The notes under the pieces: model-generated
The model's input: the letters and a program-made list of their open reading frames with translations, nothing else
Database searches by the model: none
What the model was told of the DNA's origin: nothing
In this document: positions 1-12,300 of the stretch, piece after piece
Layout of the letters: each line of letters begins with the position of its first letter
Position numbering within the stretch: the first letter of the stretch is position 1
Translations under genes and position numbers: made by a program
Assembly: GCF_932294415.1 (NCBI RefSeq)
Contig: NC_065537.1
Location: forward strand, 6,924,349-6,988,348
Length of the DNA: 64,000 nucleotides
Reading direction: 5' to 3'
DNA from: Quercus robur
Taxonomy: Eukaryota > Streptophyta > Magnoliopsida > Fagales > Fagaceae

Positions 1-341
1 GGTTTAATAGCAACTTGAACCATACCAATATGCAAATAATAGAATTTTTTAGCAGCAAGGAAGTCATTAATATTCTTTTTAGTGAATAAGCAACATTTTT
101 CATGAACTTTCGAAATAGAGAAAATTTGTTCAACAGTTCTAGCTTTATAAGCAGAATGAAAAGTACTTTCAACAAAACTAGTTTTATAAATAGTTTTAGT
201 ATCAACTTTAGGAATAGTCCATTTACGAAAATCAGGAATCATCTCATTATCATCAATAGTGTGATCTTCTTCATTTACAATATCAGGAGGACAACTAGTC
301 CTGGAGCTGATAGAGGAGTTGGATCTCCACAACTTATCCAT
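1..341 (-). CDS. Endogenous caulimovirid movement protein, N-terminal part (runs off window)
   Basis: The minus strand is open from an ATG at 341-339 to the window edge, 113 codons without a stop. The last third carries the block typical of plant pararetrovirus (Caulimoviridae) cell-to-cell movement proteins, ending in an LHIGMVQVAIK-like motif at about residues 102-112. This class of protein forms tubules or modifies plasmodesmata for virus spread. The N-terminus is Ser-rich and then acidic (about residues 18-35). The open frame and the promoter-like region upstream suggest an endogenous pararetrovirus copy whose remaining genes lie left of the window. Only a fragment is visible, so intactness of the element cannot be judged. 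Family assignment is from motif recognition. Confidence 0.7.
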   Translation of the reverse strand, partial: MDKLWRSNSSISSRTSCPPDIVNEEDHTIDDNEMIPDFRKWTIPKVDTKTIYKTSFVESTFHSAYKARTVEQIFSISKVHEKCCLFTKKNINDFLAAKKFYYLHIGMVQVAIK

Positions 342-984
342 ACTATCCTAGGTTCAACACTCAGTTATCATGTTTTTCTCACAACCGTTGCATTTCGTAA
401 CACATACCCCAATCAACCTCATACCTCTCATGCCCTACACGCCCTCTCTTGGCTCAAACGGGCCTTACAGCTAAGGAGAAGGAAGCACAGATGTATTGTA
501 AATGGAAATAATGTAAAGAACTTGAAAGTAAATAGCTTTAAAGTAAATGACTTGAATGTAAGAACAATAATAAGGCGGTAGAACCAGCCAAGCAATATAT
601 ATCAAAATAATTCAAAGTAAATAAGAACAATAGTTCAAAATAAATGAAAGCAATTTAGAACCATCCGGTATGGCGGTAATCCGTCCAAGGTGTGGTAGCA
701 ACAAGTAAAGTAATGAACATAGAACTGAAAATACTTTTTATTGAAAGTAGGATAAACACTTACAATAGTAGTAGTCAATACAAGATCTCAACAGTTATGG
801 GTTAACAAGTACAAAGCTTGAACTAGTCCTAGTTACAAGGTTTGTAGGATTACAAAGTTTGTAGTAAACAAGGATGAGTAGTAGAAGTAGGGTGAGTTCT
901 TTCTCTAAGAAGGCTAGTTCTAAGGGAAAGGAAATCAGAAACCAAACTTGACTTGAGAAGCCCTAAAATTTAAGGGACAACCCC
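342..984 (-). other. Leader/intergenic part of the pararetrovirus remnant
   Basis: This stretch lies between the TATA-like box (986-994) and the movement-protein ATG on the minus strand. It is AT-rich and has no coding similarity I can recognise. Caulimovirids have a long structured leader between promoter and first gene, and the position fits. I did not find a tRNA-Met primer-binding site in it, so the assignment as leader is inference. Confidence 0.35.
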
Positions 985-985
985 C

Positions 986-994
986 CTTAAATAG
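986..994 (-). promoter_or_regulatory. TATA-like box of the pararetrovirus remnant
   Basis: On the minus strand the sequence reads CTATTTAAG, 20-40 bases downstream of a tandem repeat array and about 650 bases upstream of the movement-protein start. It is followed by a pyrimidine-rich stretch, as expected near a transcription start. A caulimovirid full-length-transcript promoter is the simplest reading, but it is not tested. Confidence 0.4.
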
Positions 995-1004
995 GCAAAA
1001 TTTC

Positions 1005-1111
1005 GGAGTGAACAGTGTCATGAACAGTAAAAGTGAACAGTGATCTGTGAACAGTAATCCGTGAACAGTAATCAGTGAACAGTAATCAGTGAACAGTAAT
1101 CAGTGAACAGT
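1005..1111. repeat. Tandem 14-mer array (GTGAACAGTAATCA)
   Basis: Five units of period 14 run in register from 1033 to 1102, with a partial sixth to 1111 and looser GTGAACAGT copies from 1005. Units differ by one to three bases. The array sits 40-120 bases upstream of the minus-strand TATA-like box, where enhancer elements of a pararetroviral promoter would be expected. Confidence 0.8.
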
Positions 1112-1343
1112 GTTTTTTCCACTTTTTGAAATGAAAACTTCTGAGCTTTTGGCTTTCATTTGGTCCAACATGTCAGGAGAATCATGGCAAAAGGCAAAAG
1201 GAAAGCATGCATGTCTTCCACCAAGTACTTCGATGCTTCATTCTTTTCTAAAAAGACTCCAAAGGTGGCATGGTTGGTCAAAAGGAAGCATCATATCTTC
1301 ACAACCATCATGGCTTGTGTCTTTCAATTCTGAATATTGTAAT

Positions 1344-1386
<43 letters not shown>

Positions 1387-3363
1387 CTCGGAAGGCACGA
1401 AACAGACGCTTGCAGAGCGGCTCCGGCCCACCTTCTTTAATATAGCCCCATGATAGAACTATGGAAATTACAAAATGACAAGACAGTGGTGCTTATATGC
1501 CTTAAGGTGAAGAAAGTAGGTGTGAGTGAGTGGATGTGCTTGAAGAGTTGATTAGTTGGTGGTGCAACAAACTGGAATTGGTGAAAGTAACGCTGAACCA
1601 GGCCTGCACAATTACATTTGGATTCGAAGGAACAGAAAACTCAAATAAACACAAGCATGGGGATTCCCATGTGGCAACTATTAGTTGATTTTAAGAACTT
1701 CAGAAGCTATGACTTAGGCACTACTTATTCCAGATCATGCCGGTAGTGTTTCAGTCTTTTTTTCTTCTTTTTCTGGAACAAATAGCACACTGACCTTTAT
1801 GTGGAAACAGTGACCCCCAAAATTTTCATGGAAATGACACGATCCCTCTTTGAGCTTTAAGATTACCACAAATACAATGAGGTTAATATAATTTTGGGGA
1901 CCATTGTTGTTTCCTTATACCTCAAAGGAGGTTAATATAATTTTTTTTTTTTACTTTTTTGGTGGATGACATTATAGCGGTGAGAACTGATTATTGGGGA
2001 AGACGGTACCTCCTATGTCTGCTCGCCCGATGGAGCGGCAGTGGGTTGAGGGTCAAAATGGGGGTGAATACTGAATACATAGGTGTGTGTAGCAGCAATG
2101 AAAGCAGGGATTGGTGTCCTTCATAAGCTCAAAACAACCTGAGCTTGGTGAAGCAGCTAGGGATGCTTAATTCACTGAAACCAGAAACCCCTCACGTTTA
2201 ATGGCAGTGCAAGACTAGTTATGTGAATTGGATGTATGATCATCTTATGTGCACTAAATCCAGTTAATTGGATAGATAAGTTGTAAGCCAGTTTAGTTGC
2301 TAAAATCAATAGACACTGTACTAAAGATCTAAGAGCAAATCCTGCCTTTACCCAGAATGCCGGAATAAAATTGCAACAGTAACTTTAGCGGCGTAGTTTT
2401 CAGTGATGAAAACAAAATCGTGAAGACAAAATATACACGTAATCAGGAAGTTTACTGCACCCTTGTTTATTACAAGACGGTATTGCTCAATTGTGATTAT
2501 ATGGGTAATAAGGTCACCATAGTTTCAAAGGGAACATACATTTTTCCAGTTGGTCCATTGATGGGTTTGGGAAAGCTATTGGATTTGCATCTTATGGGAG
2601 AAAGACCTAATTTTGATTCAGAAAGGACTCTTTAACTGACATATCATATTATCTGCAGAATTTGAGCAATTATATGATTTTTGCATATGGAACTAAAGCT
2701 TAGAAAATGGATATCAAACATGAATATCCAACTAAGAACTACAAAATGAGTGCTTATGAAACTGAAGAAAATAAATTTTCCCTTTATAAATATATGGAAG
2801 GAGTTTACAAATACAAAACAAAAGGCGGATTTGAAAAACTCCCTATAATTTAAACCCCCCACCCCCCCAAAAAAAGGTTGTATCAAATACACAAACCTCC
2901 CACTTTATGGTAGGCAATCTTACCCTTAATTTGTTTTGGAAAGGCTGATTCCCAGCCAATTTACAATCTCCCAATATAAATATAGTATTTCTTTTTAAAA
3001 TATAATCAGATACAAAACAAGGAACTTTCTCTCAAACTACAAAACCATGCATGATATGAGGCTTCTGTCAACAGTTGCTAGCTCTATTCACGGCTCACCA
3101 GCTGACAGACATCCAAACTTCAGTGAATTCGATTTGAATGCAGCAGTTAGCATCCTCAGTTGATTGATTACACCTGGGTAATCCACTGGCAGATTTGACA
3201 CTTGCCCATTATTGGCCTTCAGTCAATTCAACAAAATACTCCAATGCATGCAGCTGTGCACATCCCAGGTGGCTTGGCTTTCACAAGGGAGCAACTAATA
3301 TCTTTCCAAAAGACCATCATTTTTACATGCAAGGAACTGTAATTATGATGGACTAGAAGTATT
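1112..3363. other. Intergenic, no gene recognised
   Basis: AT-rich sequence with a (TA)n tract at about 1348-1381 and several short open frames without recognisable domains. A short direct repeat, GGAGGTTAATATAATTTT-like, occurs near 1878 and 1926. The part nearest 3363 should hold the FTSH12 3' untranslated region, but I cannot place the polyadenylation site. Confidence 0.5.
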
Positions 3364-6300
3364 TCAACATCTGTGGAGTGGTGCAGGATATATGTCCAAT
3401 GGTTGATATCGCAACCGATCTTTGTGTGGCAATGGTCCCTCCTAAAAATTTATACAATGAAATAGTATATTGCTAAGCATTCAAAACTGACTTCAATATA
3501 AATGAGATTCTGAATGTGTATGTGTTGGGGAAAAAGAAGAAAGCAATGGTCTGGAACAAAGACATTGAGGAATCATCACTTTGTTGAGGAATTGGTAAAA
3601 ATTGGAATGTGAAGGAAAATAAAACAGACTCCAACATCCAATTCAACCTTTAAAGAGTAAGATGCATATTGATCTTCTGTATAACTCTTAAATAATCTTC
3701 ACCTTGCCAATCAATTTAAATTATGCATCAAGCAACTTGAATGAGTATAAGCAACAGAGACATTTTCTATTAACGATGTCCAGATAATAACTGATCAGCA
3801 TGGGGAGGATCAGCATGTCAAGTAATCAGTATAAGCAACTTCTGTTATCATGTCTGTTGCCAGAATAAAAAGAAAAGTACCTGTTCCAAGTTTATCTGGA
3901 ATGGCTTTACAAAGTCCTCAAACATTACTGGAGATAGGGTCTTCAATTTCTCTTCAACTTCCTAGAGAAAGAAACAACACAAAATGGTTATTTTATTGGG
4001 AAAAGTATACAAGATGTTTAATTAGTTGCAAGAAATAATATCAAGTTCATTCATGAGGTTTCAATTAGGAGGGAAGGTAATGAAAAGCAATTGGAAAAGG
4101 TGAGAATGCAGGAGCTTGTCTTTATCTATCATTGACATAAATATGCTATTAGGCTTCAAAAGATGCCATGTTGTCTGGGATTCTACTAATAAATAAAATT
4201 TTGAACCAAATTCAATAGATGTACTTCAATGTAAGATTCAACCCTGCCATATTTTCGAACCATTATGAATTTGAATATCTTCTCCCCGCCCTTTTTCATA
4301 CTTTCGTGGCTTTTGTCATTTCATAGAAAAGAACCCTGCACTCTAACATACTGTTTTCAACTGGTATATTTAGACATAACATTCTTTTATCCTCAAGTAA
4401 TCATTTTGCGTAGTAATAGTCTGATAGGTTAAGTGATTAAAAAAAAACTGAAAGGGAAGGAGGTCTACTCCATTATACTATCCAAAGCCCCAAAATTTGT
4501 TCTTAGATCACATTGCAGTCACAGTGAAATATTTAAGGGTATTTGTTAGGATACCAATCCAGTTATCCTCGACTTTTCCAGTAGTTCATTTGTGATCAGG
4601 TCCAGAATGTGAATGTTATCCCTCAAGCCACGCATAGCAAGTTCTTCTGTTTCTTCAATGTACTGCAACCATCATCAAATCCACTAAATAAATTTATGAG
4701 AAAATATAAGGGTAAAAGGATCACATAGAAATAAGAAATGAATAAGCATTTCACATGCATTGCTTCAAAAATCAGATTATTTACTGTTTTGTTTTCTTTC
4801 CAAAAAGTCAGCTCTCAGATAGCAATACAGAGGCTGGTTTTTCCTAATGTCATCCTGCACTAAATTACTACTAAGCTTTATGGTTGTATTTTTAAACTAG
4901 TAATCAAACCAAGAATGCAAAAGCATTTGAGATCTAGACAAAGTTGTCATTTTTCTATAGAATTACTTCTGCACAAGGAATTCACACTTTTTCTTTAATT
5001 CTTTTGACATCAAAATATGCATTAGCACGTGTGGGAATCAATGTATAATTGGCAGCCCTCAGAGTTACATAGAGAAGGAGGTTAAGCAAAACAGTGAACT
5101 TGCATCAATGCACTGCCACCTGCCAATTTCATTGTATGAAGCTCAAAACAATGATGCAAAAGGAAACAAGCACAATTACCCTTGTTAACTCTCTACTAAA
5201 TAGTTCAGAAACTTCAAGAGTCATATTGGCTGGAATCACTTGAGGGTCATCCCACTGATATCACAAAAAAAAAAAGAATAAGAAGAAAATTAACTGATGA
5301 AAAGCATTGTCAAAAATTATATGAGATGGTATGCAACCATAAGCTATTTCATTTGCAACTTTGGAGAATGAAGTACATACCCTGTATCTTATCAACTCGG
5401 CATCTGGACTATCTGGCCGATCCATCAATCCAACTCTTTTTGTTAAAGCAGTAAGCCCCAATCTAGAATTTTGAGGACTTATTACCATCTCTCGAGCAAT
5501 CTGAAAAACAACTTGAGTTAGAGAAGGGATTAGGAGATTGAAACCAAAATTTTTATTCATTATTACTCGATGATAATTAAAAAATAACTAAAAACCAATA
5601 TTTGAGACAAATTTAGCTAAAAGCTATTGCAAAGAAAAGTTGCATGTGAGGAGATTAACGATTATCTACATATCACAAAATGCTCATTGCACCTAGTTTT
5701 GTTAATTGTTTGCAAAGAGGATAATCTTATGGCCTTTTTTTTTCTATTGTCAACACTTCATCTATAAAGAAGAAAATGTCTAAGAAACTAGAAAGTGGGA
5801 TGTATCAATCATCAAGGTGAGACCACTTTGCAGCGTTTATGCAGCAACCAGGCCTACAGATGTACAAAAAATAACTTTTACATGAGTAAAGTATCATAGA
5901 TAGAGTTGACTGATAAAGGAGTTTCCAGTACAAAGAGAATGTTAATATAGTATGACCCTAGATATGACAAATACTTGGGTCACCTTTCCCGCTGCATCTT
6001 TTGACACTCTTGGTCTTGAGTCCAGTTAATGGCCAACTTGAGACTTATTAGTCATGATGCATTTTTCTAATACATGAAAACATAGGCTTCACTCAAAAGT
6101 ATGATTCAACAAATGAAACATTTAAAAGTAGAATCATAACTTCTTTTTTTGTAGATGGTAGGAAGGACCAAGGTAATTTGAAATTGTTAGAAATTTAATG
6201 GACATGAAAATGTATGAAAAGGTACGGTGATAATATATACTGACAGAAAAATCTTTAAGCCATTTATAGTTCTTGTACTAGCCGCTCCATTCTAAGACTT

Positions 6301-9300
6301 GCAATTTAACTAGCTAGAAATCCTCCATCCCTTTGGTTCCTAATCCATATAGTTCATCTTTCAGCCCAAATCCGGCATTAAAATAAAATAAAAGAGCAAA
6401 GAAAGGAGCAAGAAGTATGTTGCTAAACGAGCTATCACCCAAAAATCATGACAGATTGACATGGCCGTGGTAATACAGTTACTCAGGATTGATTCTCCTA
6501 AGTTACACACAAGTAACAATGGTTACCTTTGTTATTTTCTCTAGATCATCCCTTCCTCCATCGGTTACGTCATCCCCAAACACAACACGTTCCGCACAAC
6601 GTCCACCATGAGCCACCACCATTTGCATCTGCATGTAGCCAAAGGTTGTATAACCTTGGTCTACCATATCTTCTCGGGGATAGAACACAGAGATTGCAGT
6701 TTCCTGCTCATGTTAATGAAACCCTATCAGAAGGCAAATCCTCCAACCTAATCTCAAGGCACGACTAAAGTCCATTTCTGTAGCCAGAAATCTTACCTTG
6801 CCACCAGGCAGGAGCTGAGAAAATGCATGCCAATCAAATCGAGGAAACAAATGGGCCAATACTATGTGACCAGCCTCATGTACAGCCAGCAGTCTTTTCT
6901 TCTCGAAAGACACCTATTAAAAATTATGCAAGTCCCATGATCAAAAAAGTACAACATGACATTGATAAGAGCACATACAAAATAAAAAACAAACCCAATG
7001 CTAACAGACTTACACTTTCTTCGGATTTCTGCTGCTCCTCCTCCGTAAGAAGTACACCCATACCCTCAAGTAATTGTTTATCTAGCACATCAACAATGTC
7101 TTCCTGAGAGATCTTGGAGTGTCCTTTCCTCACCTGCAACAAACAATGAAATTTGTTTAACCAAAATAGAAGGTAGCCTACCATTCAACTCATGATTGTT
7201 ACTAAATGCATGAAAGATTATTAAAGGATGCTCCAAAGTTACAGTTCAATCTAAAAGACCCAGATAGTCACAAAAATCATAAGCATGAGAAACAACACTT
7301 TTTAGAGAGTCATGTATCAAATTCCCACCAACAATGAACCTTTCAAGATGATAAGATGTTCGCCAAACATACTCTACAGCAATGGTGTCTTCTTCTTTTT
7401 TTGCTACAGTAAGTTGAGGGACTCTCTCCATCGAGAGAACCAGAAGTGCCACTAAGCCAAGAAGCTATTGGTGTCTAAAGGGTTGAGATTGTGACACCAG
7501 ATTGAGAATGAAAATGTCAGAGCATCAGCACATATGATGAAAATGTATTTACATGTGTGTGCACACAAATCAAGGTAATAGCTTGAATGTTAAAATTGAA
7601 CTAATTAGGAGGATATGAGCAGGTAAAGTCCACTTAGAGTAAGCCCCAACCAATTAAATTTTAAGGGGGAAACATTAGATTATACACATGTATTCATACC
7701 ATAATCAAAGCTATTTGATCTATTGCATGCATAAGATATTTTCATCTTTTGTGATGACATAACTCTAAAATAATTTCTGCTCTTTGAATTGCAAAGTCAA
7801 AGAAACATGAAGTCTACTAAAAGACTTCCCATGACATAGTGGTATAAGAGAAAACCTATTGCAATTAATAATATGAAGTTCAACAGTTTAACTTACCGAC
7901 ATTATTGCTGCTTCATTGACAAGATTTCGTATATCTGCCCCAGAGAAACCAACAGTACGGAAGACAAGCTGTAGAGAGGAAAAAAAAAGTGATTATATAA
8001 ATCCAAAAACTAAATTAAATCTTTACATACAATGAGAACTACATAAATGAGCATCGCATGTAAGAGACTGAGCAATCAGTTCATTTTAGACATCTGGGAT
8101 CACCTACATATTTACAAAATACTACCTCACAAAAAAACCTGAATGAGACTACCATCAAACAAAACAACAAAAATCCCCACCCTCCACACCCCCCCCCCCC
8201 CCAAAAAAAAAGAAAAAGAAAAAGAAAAAGAAAAAGAGTGGATAAAAATCATGGAAAACATCAAAAAACAAAACTATCTAGGTTTTCTGGGGAACGATCA
8301 TTACCACAAGTATATTGGCCAATGGTCCAATATTGAGGTGCTTTGAAGGTGATATAACAACAACCAATCCTTAGCCTAAACTTTTGGTGCTTTGAAGACG
8401 ATAATGACAAGAAAAACCCAATCAATAAAAACACTTAAAACAATGATATCAATAAGCTATATTCAAAAGAAACTGCACGCTGATAAAGCTGCACAATCAA
8501 ATCTTGATATGTTTTCCTGTGTTAGAATAAAACACTGTTTTTCAAAATGATGACACAACGTTGAAACAATGGCTCCTTTACTCCATAGGTGAATATTAAT
8601 GCAGTCATAATATTGAACTCCACTAAAGATGTCGAGTGGATAACAGCAATTTTCTATAAATTTTTTACCTTTTGGGAAATATACCTACACAGCTCCCTAT
8701 ATTCCTTTTGTCACCATTAATTTATTAAACATCCACCATAATCTTGATTCATGTGCATCCAATTCCTTAATAATCCCATTACAGACTCTTTACCCTTTTT
8801 TAGAGAATAATAATGTAACCTCTAACTCTTAAGTATTTGAATTCACAATCCATGCAATTCTAAAAGATAAAGCTTTTAAGAACAGATAGGCCTTTGTTCC
8901 AAGTTAAATCTGAAGGCCAATTACAGACATAGGGCCTACTGAAAGCCCAATTCTCTCTAAACCAGCTTGAGAATCAACAAAATGAAAACTAGAGAGAAAA
9001 TGAGGAAGAAACAGGAGAGAGTAAGAAGTGGAAAAAACCATGATAACCACTATTTTTGGCAATTTAGCATCAACTAGGACTACCCACGTTGCTATTTAAG
9101 GAAATAGCAAACATAAAAACATTTCATCCCATTTTGTTGGTCAGATTTAGACAATCCAACTTTTTAAGCGAACATTGTTTAATGCTTTGTCTTTTAAATA
9201 AAAAGTTACAAGTTTTCAAAACTACCCTAGCTAATTTAAACTTTAATTTAATATGGGTATTGACTTTCTAAATAAAGTAAGGAAGATTGTCATTATTGTG

Positions 9301-12300
9301 TTCATTGACTATTCAAAGATGACTATATTTTGGGACAACCCAAAAAGGAAAAGAGGACCAACAAAATGGATTGGGAACAATATAAAAGGAAAGAAAGCTG
9401 GGAATTTTGAACAATGATCTCAGTAATTAATTCACACTTTCCTACCAACTTAAAATTTAATTATTACAAAATTCAACATTCATGTTAAAAACAAAGAGAG
9501 CATATAATCTAACAATAGGATTTTCAAAATATTAATACAAAAAACATTATCAAGTGGTGTAATGTTGATAAAGTGTTACACAACGTATAACTCAATCTTG
9601 ACCCTATATTTCAATTACAACTCGTTTCCCCTATATCTATAAACAAATTCATGTTGATTATTGACTTTGGTATTTGTGGTGTTCGGGGTGAGTTGGGTAA
9701 TGATGACATTGGTAATTTGGTACATACTATGCTTCAGTGTTGCAGGAGGAAACCAAATTCATTTTGAAATAGGTTTTGGAATGTGATTTCATTGTGCCTA
9801 GTGTGGACAATTGGGAAGGAAAGAAATTGGGGAACATTTGAGGGACATGAGATTTCTATTGAAAGGCCAAAGGCTGCAGTTATCAGCACTTTGTTTTCTT
9901 GGCTGATGCTAGATGAGTCCTGACTGCCTAATTTGCATCATGTTTTGAATACATTGTACTCTTAATTCTTCTCTTGAGTATACAACCTCTATGCTTAATC
10001 TGTTAGCCTAGATTGTTTTATAATCCAAATTTTTGTAATACGAAGCAACCTGAATCAAATAGATAACATCACAAAATTCTGGTATAGGTAGTGGTGGCCC
10101 AACAATTCAAAGCACTACAATGATACAATCTCCCCAGCTCCTCGCTAGATTGAAAAGGTGATACAATCTCCCCTGAGGAAGATGGTGATATTTAGAAGGA
10201 ATTCAATACTGATTTGTAACTATCCGATGATTTAGGGGACATAGCAAAATAGGAAGACAGAATGGCCAAAGAAAGAACATGAAGTAGCTTTTGTAAGAAT
10301 CAAGTGGTGAATATGACAGCAGCTTTGCTAGCAAAGAAACTAGCTTATATGTTGATGAAAGGTATTGACTTCTAACCTGATCACTGGTATAGGATCTCAT
10401 TTTTGCCAACATTAATATACAAAAGCTGATTTTTCTATTGAGCTGTAACTTAAATGGCACCTCACCCCTTTAAAATTATAGGGTGGAGGGTGAGCTTATT
10501 GGTTCAAAACCCACCACATGCATAGCTTCCCAATAAAAACTGCCAAAAAAATCATTATTTGAAGCACTTGCTAATGACATTAACATTTGAGAACCACCAG
10601 TGCACCCCAAAATAGTCATATGGAGTTTCTATGCACAGGGCAATTGAGCTGATTTAATCAAAGTTGCACCGACATAGACACGGGTACGGATACAGGAGTA
10701 CGACAATTTTTGAAAAATAAGGGTACGACACGGCGTGGGTACGGCAATTAATTAAATTTTATATTTAGGCATATTTTTAAATATTTTTAGACATAAAATA
10801 CGTTTATGTCTAGAATTTAAATTATGTAAGAACTACAAATAAGTAAACTAACACCCAAAGTAGTACAATAATGCACATAAAATGTTTAGAGTACAAACCA
10901 AAAGTTTTATTTTTCATTTTTTTATTTTTTTTTATTTTTTTTATGAATGTGTTTAAAATTGTAAACATGTATGGATTCTTCAAAAATGATATCCCTGACC
11001 CTTCGGTCCACGCAAACAAAAAATACGGGGCCATTAACATTTTGCTTTTGGGCCCATTTTCTTACCTCATGGACTGACAGACACAGGCCCACAGTCCATC
11101 AAATAAAAATTAAAAAAAAAAAATTGACAGCCTCAATTTTTTTTAAACTCAGCAAAGACAAAGTTAGATTAAGATTAGTGCAGTACAGCTGTACAGCACG
11201 CGGTAGTACAAAAGAAGAATAAAAAGCCAGAAACTAATTGTTTAGTCTGTAGCATTAAAGACTAAACACTGAAAGAAACAGACATGTACTAGTGGCAGTG
11301 GTTGCTAGCTTGGACTGGAGCCGGAGCCAGAGCCTGGAATGGAGCAGACAACCACGAACTCACAGTGATGGTCAAAGCCATGTGGTATTCTGTTATAGTT
11401 GTGGTATTTAATCAAACATGCTGTGTCGGAGCCGCGTCGGCGCCGTGTTGGAGAAGTGAAAAAAAGAAAAAAGAAAAAAGAAAAAAAAAGACACCACTCG
11501 GACACTGGAGTCTAGCAAGTCTTACCGGTATCAGTGTCCGACACATGTCAGACACCGGTACTTTGCCAAAAATGGCGTGTCGGTGCAACCTAGGATTCAA
11601 TACCATGCATAAGTATCTTATGCTTACTGAGCTCAGTGCTCACTAACCCACAGTGACAAAATACCAATAGAATCAGCAGAGTTTTGTTTATGCTACTTCA
11701 TGTTCTTTCTCAGACTCCTTTCTTTTATGAGTAACTCATTAAAAAGAAAGACACAATAGAAGGGTGCAATCCTAGTGCTTGGGAAGTATCTTTCTCTAAC
11801 CCATTGTGTTGTCAACAGGCATTTTTTAAACCATAAAAAAATAAAAATAAAAAATAACTGCACATACAGTAAGTAATTGCATTTACTCAAACAAGCCATA
11901 GTTGCAAGTTAACATTTTTCATGTGAGAGCAGAGTCCACTTCACTGCACTGAGGTGCAGACAACTGCTAAGATTCTTCTATTTGGTCTCCTTTTCCTTTA
12001 AAATCTTAGCCCTAGCCCTGCGGTCTACATTGAATTATATTACTGTTTAAATCTGGCTTACCAAGAATCTAGTAAGGAAAAAAAGAAGAAAAATTTGTAT
12101 CAGCTTGTAAAATTACCACAAATTGATCAAGCCAATAAAGAACATGACAAAATGGCCAGTTAGGTAATGTCGGTCGGGTTTTTTTTTTTCCCGGGGGGGG
12201 TGGGACAGTAATATGCTCCTTGTTAAATGTGTTAACTTATAACCAAGAAACACCAAACACTTACTTTTGCAAAGTCCACATCTTCTGCAAGTTGCTTTCC

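Noticed and set aside
341-985. tRNA-Met primer-binding site for the pararetrovirus remnant
   Set aside because: I searched by eye for the complement of TGGTATCAGAGC in this stretch and did not find it.
6529-7107. Plus-strand frames over FTSH12 exons 12-14
   Set aside because: Antisense shadows of strongly conserved exons.
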